Assembly (NCBI GenBank): GCA_018897475.1
Contig: JAHIKS010000044.1
Location: forward strand, 1-5,873
Direction: 5' to 3'
Source: Candidatus Altarchaeota archaeon
GTDB lineage: Archaea; Altiarchaeota; Altiarchaeia; IMC4; QMZM01
DNA length: 5,873 nt
Below the pieces are notes generated by a model. The model was given only the letters and a program-made list of their open reading frames with translations. It was not told where the DNA came from and searched no databases. Of the stretch, positions 5,084-5,873 are shown piece by piece. Each line of letters begins with the position of its first letter. The first letter of the stretch is position 1. The translations under genes were made by a program, and so were the position numbers.

Positions 5084-5341
5084 CTAGAACTCGTCTTTAT
5101 GCTTTATGGCCTCTATCTCTATCACTTTGTTCTTGTCATCTATTACAAAAACGATCCTGAACCTCTTTTCAAACCTGTATGTCCATTTCCCCTTGAGAGG
5201 AAAATGCATCGGCTTTCCAAACGATTTTGGATTCTCTTTGACCTTGTCGATTATACTATCAAAAACCGCTCTCTGTTTCCTGTTTAGTTTCAGGTATTTC
5301 TTTTTGGCCGGTTCCCATAGCTTTACCGCGTAGGTCATCAT
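5084..5341 (-). CDS. RelE/ParE-family toxin
   Basis: This 85-residue basic protein has the RelE/ParE fold. The N-terminal helical pair is WEPAKKKYLKLNRKQRAVFDSIIDKVKENP, and the sheet region reads LKGKWTYRFEKRFRIVFVIDD followed by KVIEIEAIKHKDEF, matching the family pattern (G.WRxRxGxYRIVYxI and IxHRxxxY/F). RelE members cut mRNA in the ribosomal A site; ParE members act on gyrase. Sequence alone does not separate these, though the archaeal setting favours RelE-like action. The two start codons (5341-5339, 5338-5336) lie about 27 bases from a TATA box. It stops at TAG (5086-5084). If TAG is decoded, the frame gains ten residues after it and ends at TGA 5053-5051, giving a perfect ATGA overlap with the antitoxin start. 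Ending after KHKDEF is also normal for the family, so both ends are possible. Confidence 0.85.
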   Translation of the reverse strand: MMTYAVKLWEPAKKKYLKLNRKQRAVFDSIIDKVKENPKSFGKPMHFPLKGKWTYRFEKRFRIVFVIDDKNKVIEIEAIKHKDEF

Positions 5342-5342
5342 T

Positions 5343-5351
5343 AATAAATAT
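5343..5351 (+). promoter_or_regulatory. TATA box for dapB
   Basis: AATAAATAT is centred about 27-28 bases before the dapB ATG at 5375, fitting an archaeal leaderless promoter. It lies immediately next to the start codon of the divergent toxin gene. Confidence 0.45.
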
Positions 5352-5363
5352 CTACTGCCGTAA

Positions 5364-5372
5364 TAATATAAG
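5364..5372 (-). promoter_or_regulatory. TATA box for the toxin-antitoxin-purE operon
   Basis: On the minus strand this reads CTTATATTA, centred about 27 bases before the toxin ATG at 5341, so the transcript probably begins at or next to the start codon. It abuts the dapB start codon, so the two promoters face outward across 33 bases with overlapping footprints. Confidence 0.5.
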
Positions 5373-5374
5373 CA

Positions 5375-5873
5375 ATGGCCATAAAAATCGCAATGCTCGG
5401 CATGGGCAGGATGGGCAGGGAAATAGTTCGGAACGCCGCAGCCGAAGGCATGCAGGTTGTTGCTGCCGTGGACAGTGATGACAGCCCGTCTATCGGCCAG
5501 GATGCCGGCACCCTGGCGGGAATTTCCCCGCTGGGCGTCAATGTTGCCGGGGCAGGAAACCTTATGGACATCCTCGATAGGGCAACGCCAGACGTTGTTG
5601 TGGACTTTTCAGGCCCCGAGGCATGCGTAAAGAATTCTGCAATCATTTGTGAGAACAAGATTAATATGGTGGTGGGCACCACTGGATTTTCCGACGAGCA
5701 GATGGGGGAATTAACGAAGAACATCGAAAATGCCGGAATCGGCGCGGTCATCTCCCCGAACATGAGCGTCGGGGTGAATGTCTTCTGGTAGCTGGTCAGG
5801 GAGGCAACAGGGCTGCTGAAGGACTACGACATCGAGATTACCGAGGCGCATCACAGGTTCAAGAAAGACGCCC
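5375..5873 (+). CDS. dapB: 4-hydroxy-tetrahydrodipicolinate reductase (DapB), with in-frame TAG, partial at 3' end
   Basis: DapB performs the NAD(P)H-dependent reduction in lysine/diaminopimelate synthesis. The frame from ATG 5375 gives KIAMLGMGRMGREIV (Rossmann glycine motif), AAVDSDD after the second strand, PDVVVDFSGPEA, VGTTGFSDEQ and ISPNMSVGVNVFW, and then meets TAG at 5789-5791 (codon 139). The same frame continues with LVREATGLLKDYDIEITEAHHRFKKDA to the window edge; EAHHRFKKDAP is the substrate-binding signature containing the catalytic HH and K. There is no frameshift. In E. coli DapB, as I recall it, the corresponding segment is SVGVNVMLKLLEKA, so TAG sits at a lysine. Stopping at TAG would remove the whole substrate-binding half and leave a non-functional NAD-binding fragment, so readthrough is likely. 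A TATA box about 27 bases upstream suggests a leaderless start. The gene is divergent from the toxin operon. Confidence 0.9.
5789..5791 (+). other. In-frame TAG inside dapB, candidate pyrrolysine codon
   Basis: Codon 139 of dapB lies between the NVFW strand and the LVREA helix, where E. coli DapB has a lysine. Downstream sequence in the same frame carries the essential substrate-binding motif. Decoding as pyrrolysine, a lysine derivative, would be chemically conservative. One AAG-to-TAG change or a sequencing error is the alternative. Confidence 0.65.

Noticed and set aside
5341..5763. A 140-residue open frame on the minus strand opposite dapB
   Set aside because: It is a shadow of the GC-rich dapB codons, it lacks any recognisable motif, and dapB is firmly identified.

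Overview
The window looks like chromosomal DNA of a euryarchaeal-type archaeon, probably related to methanogens. The supports are an archaeal/eukaryotic-type diphthine-ammonia ligase (Dph6), a MEDS-type sensory domain fused to a PadR winged helix, a short archaeal-style PurE, and several TATA boxes placed about 25-28 bases before a start codon with no Shine-Dalgarno, which suggests leaderless transcripts. I cannot name the lineage. There is no rRNA, tRNA, CRISPR array, transposase or phage gene.

Layout. 1-579 (+) is the C-terminal part of a histidine kinase whose N-terminus lies outside the window. 609-974 (+) is a stand-alone receiver-domain response regulator. Convergent to these is a MEDS-PadR transcription factor (1010-1918, -). 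A 237-base AT-rich intergenic region (1919-2155) follows, dense in palindromes and direct repeats. Then comes dph6 (+, ending at 2830), whose 3' end overlaps a convergent two-gene unit on the minus strand: a FIST sensory-domain protein and a 93-residue protein I do not recognise. Next is a minus-strand operon in the order RelE-like toxin, Phd/YefM-like antitoxin, purE (5341 down to 4465). Divergent from it, across only 33 bases, is dapB (+), which runs off the right edge.

The central observation is that two unrelated, otherwise intact genes are each interrupted by exactly one in-frame TAG with no frameshift: the histidine kinase (142-144) and dapB (5789-5791). Family-typical sequence continues directly on the other side. 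In dapB the TAG aligns with a lysine of E. coli DapB, as I recall that sequence. The simplest reading is that TAG is a sense codon here, and in archaea that means pyrrolysine. The same idea changes the ends of three further genes that stop at TAG. For the toxin, reading through gives a TGA stop in a perfect ATGA overlap with the antitoxin start. The evidence is not one-sided, because TAG still closes three of nine visible gene ends at positions that also make good protein ends. Mixed decoding (stop and sense) is therefore possible. No pyl gene is in the window to settle it.

A second signal is strong enrichment of the hexamer GAATTC: 14 copies in 5.9 kb, against roughly 1.4 expected by chance, falling in all three codon phases and including a run of three at exact 11-base spacing.

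The genes form four functional groups: two-component signalling with a ligand-responsive regulator, translation-factor modification (diphthamide), FIST-type small-ligand sensing, and housekeeping biosynthesis (purine and lysine/diaminopimelate) joined to a toxin-antitoxin pair.
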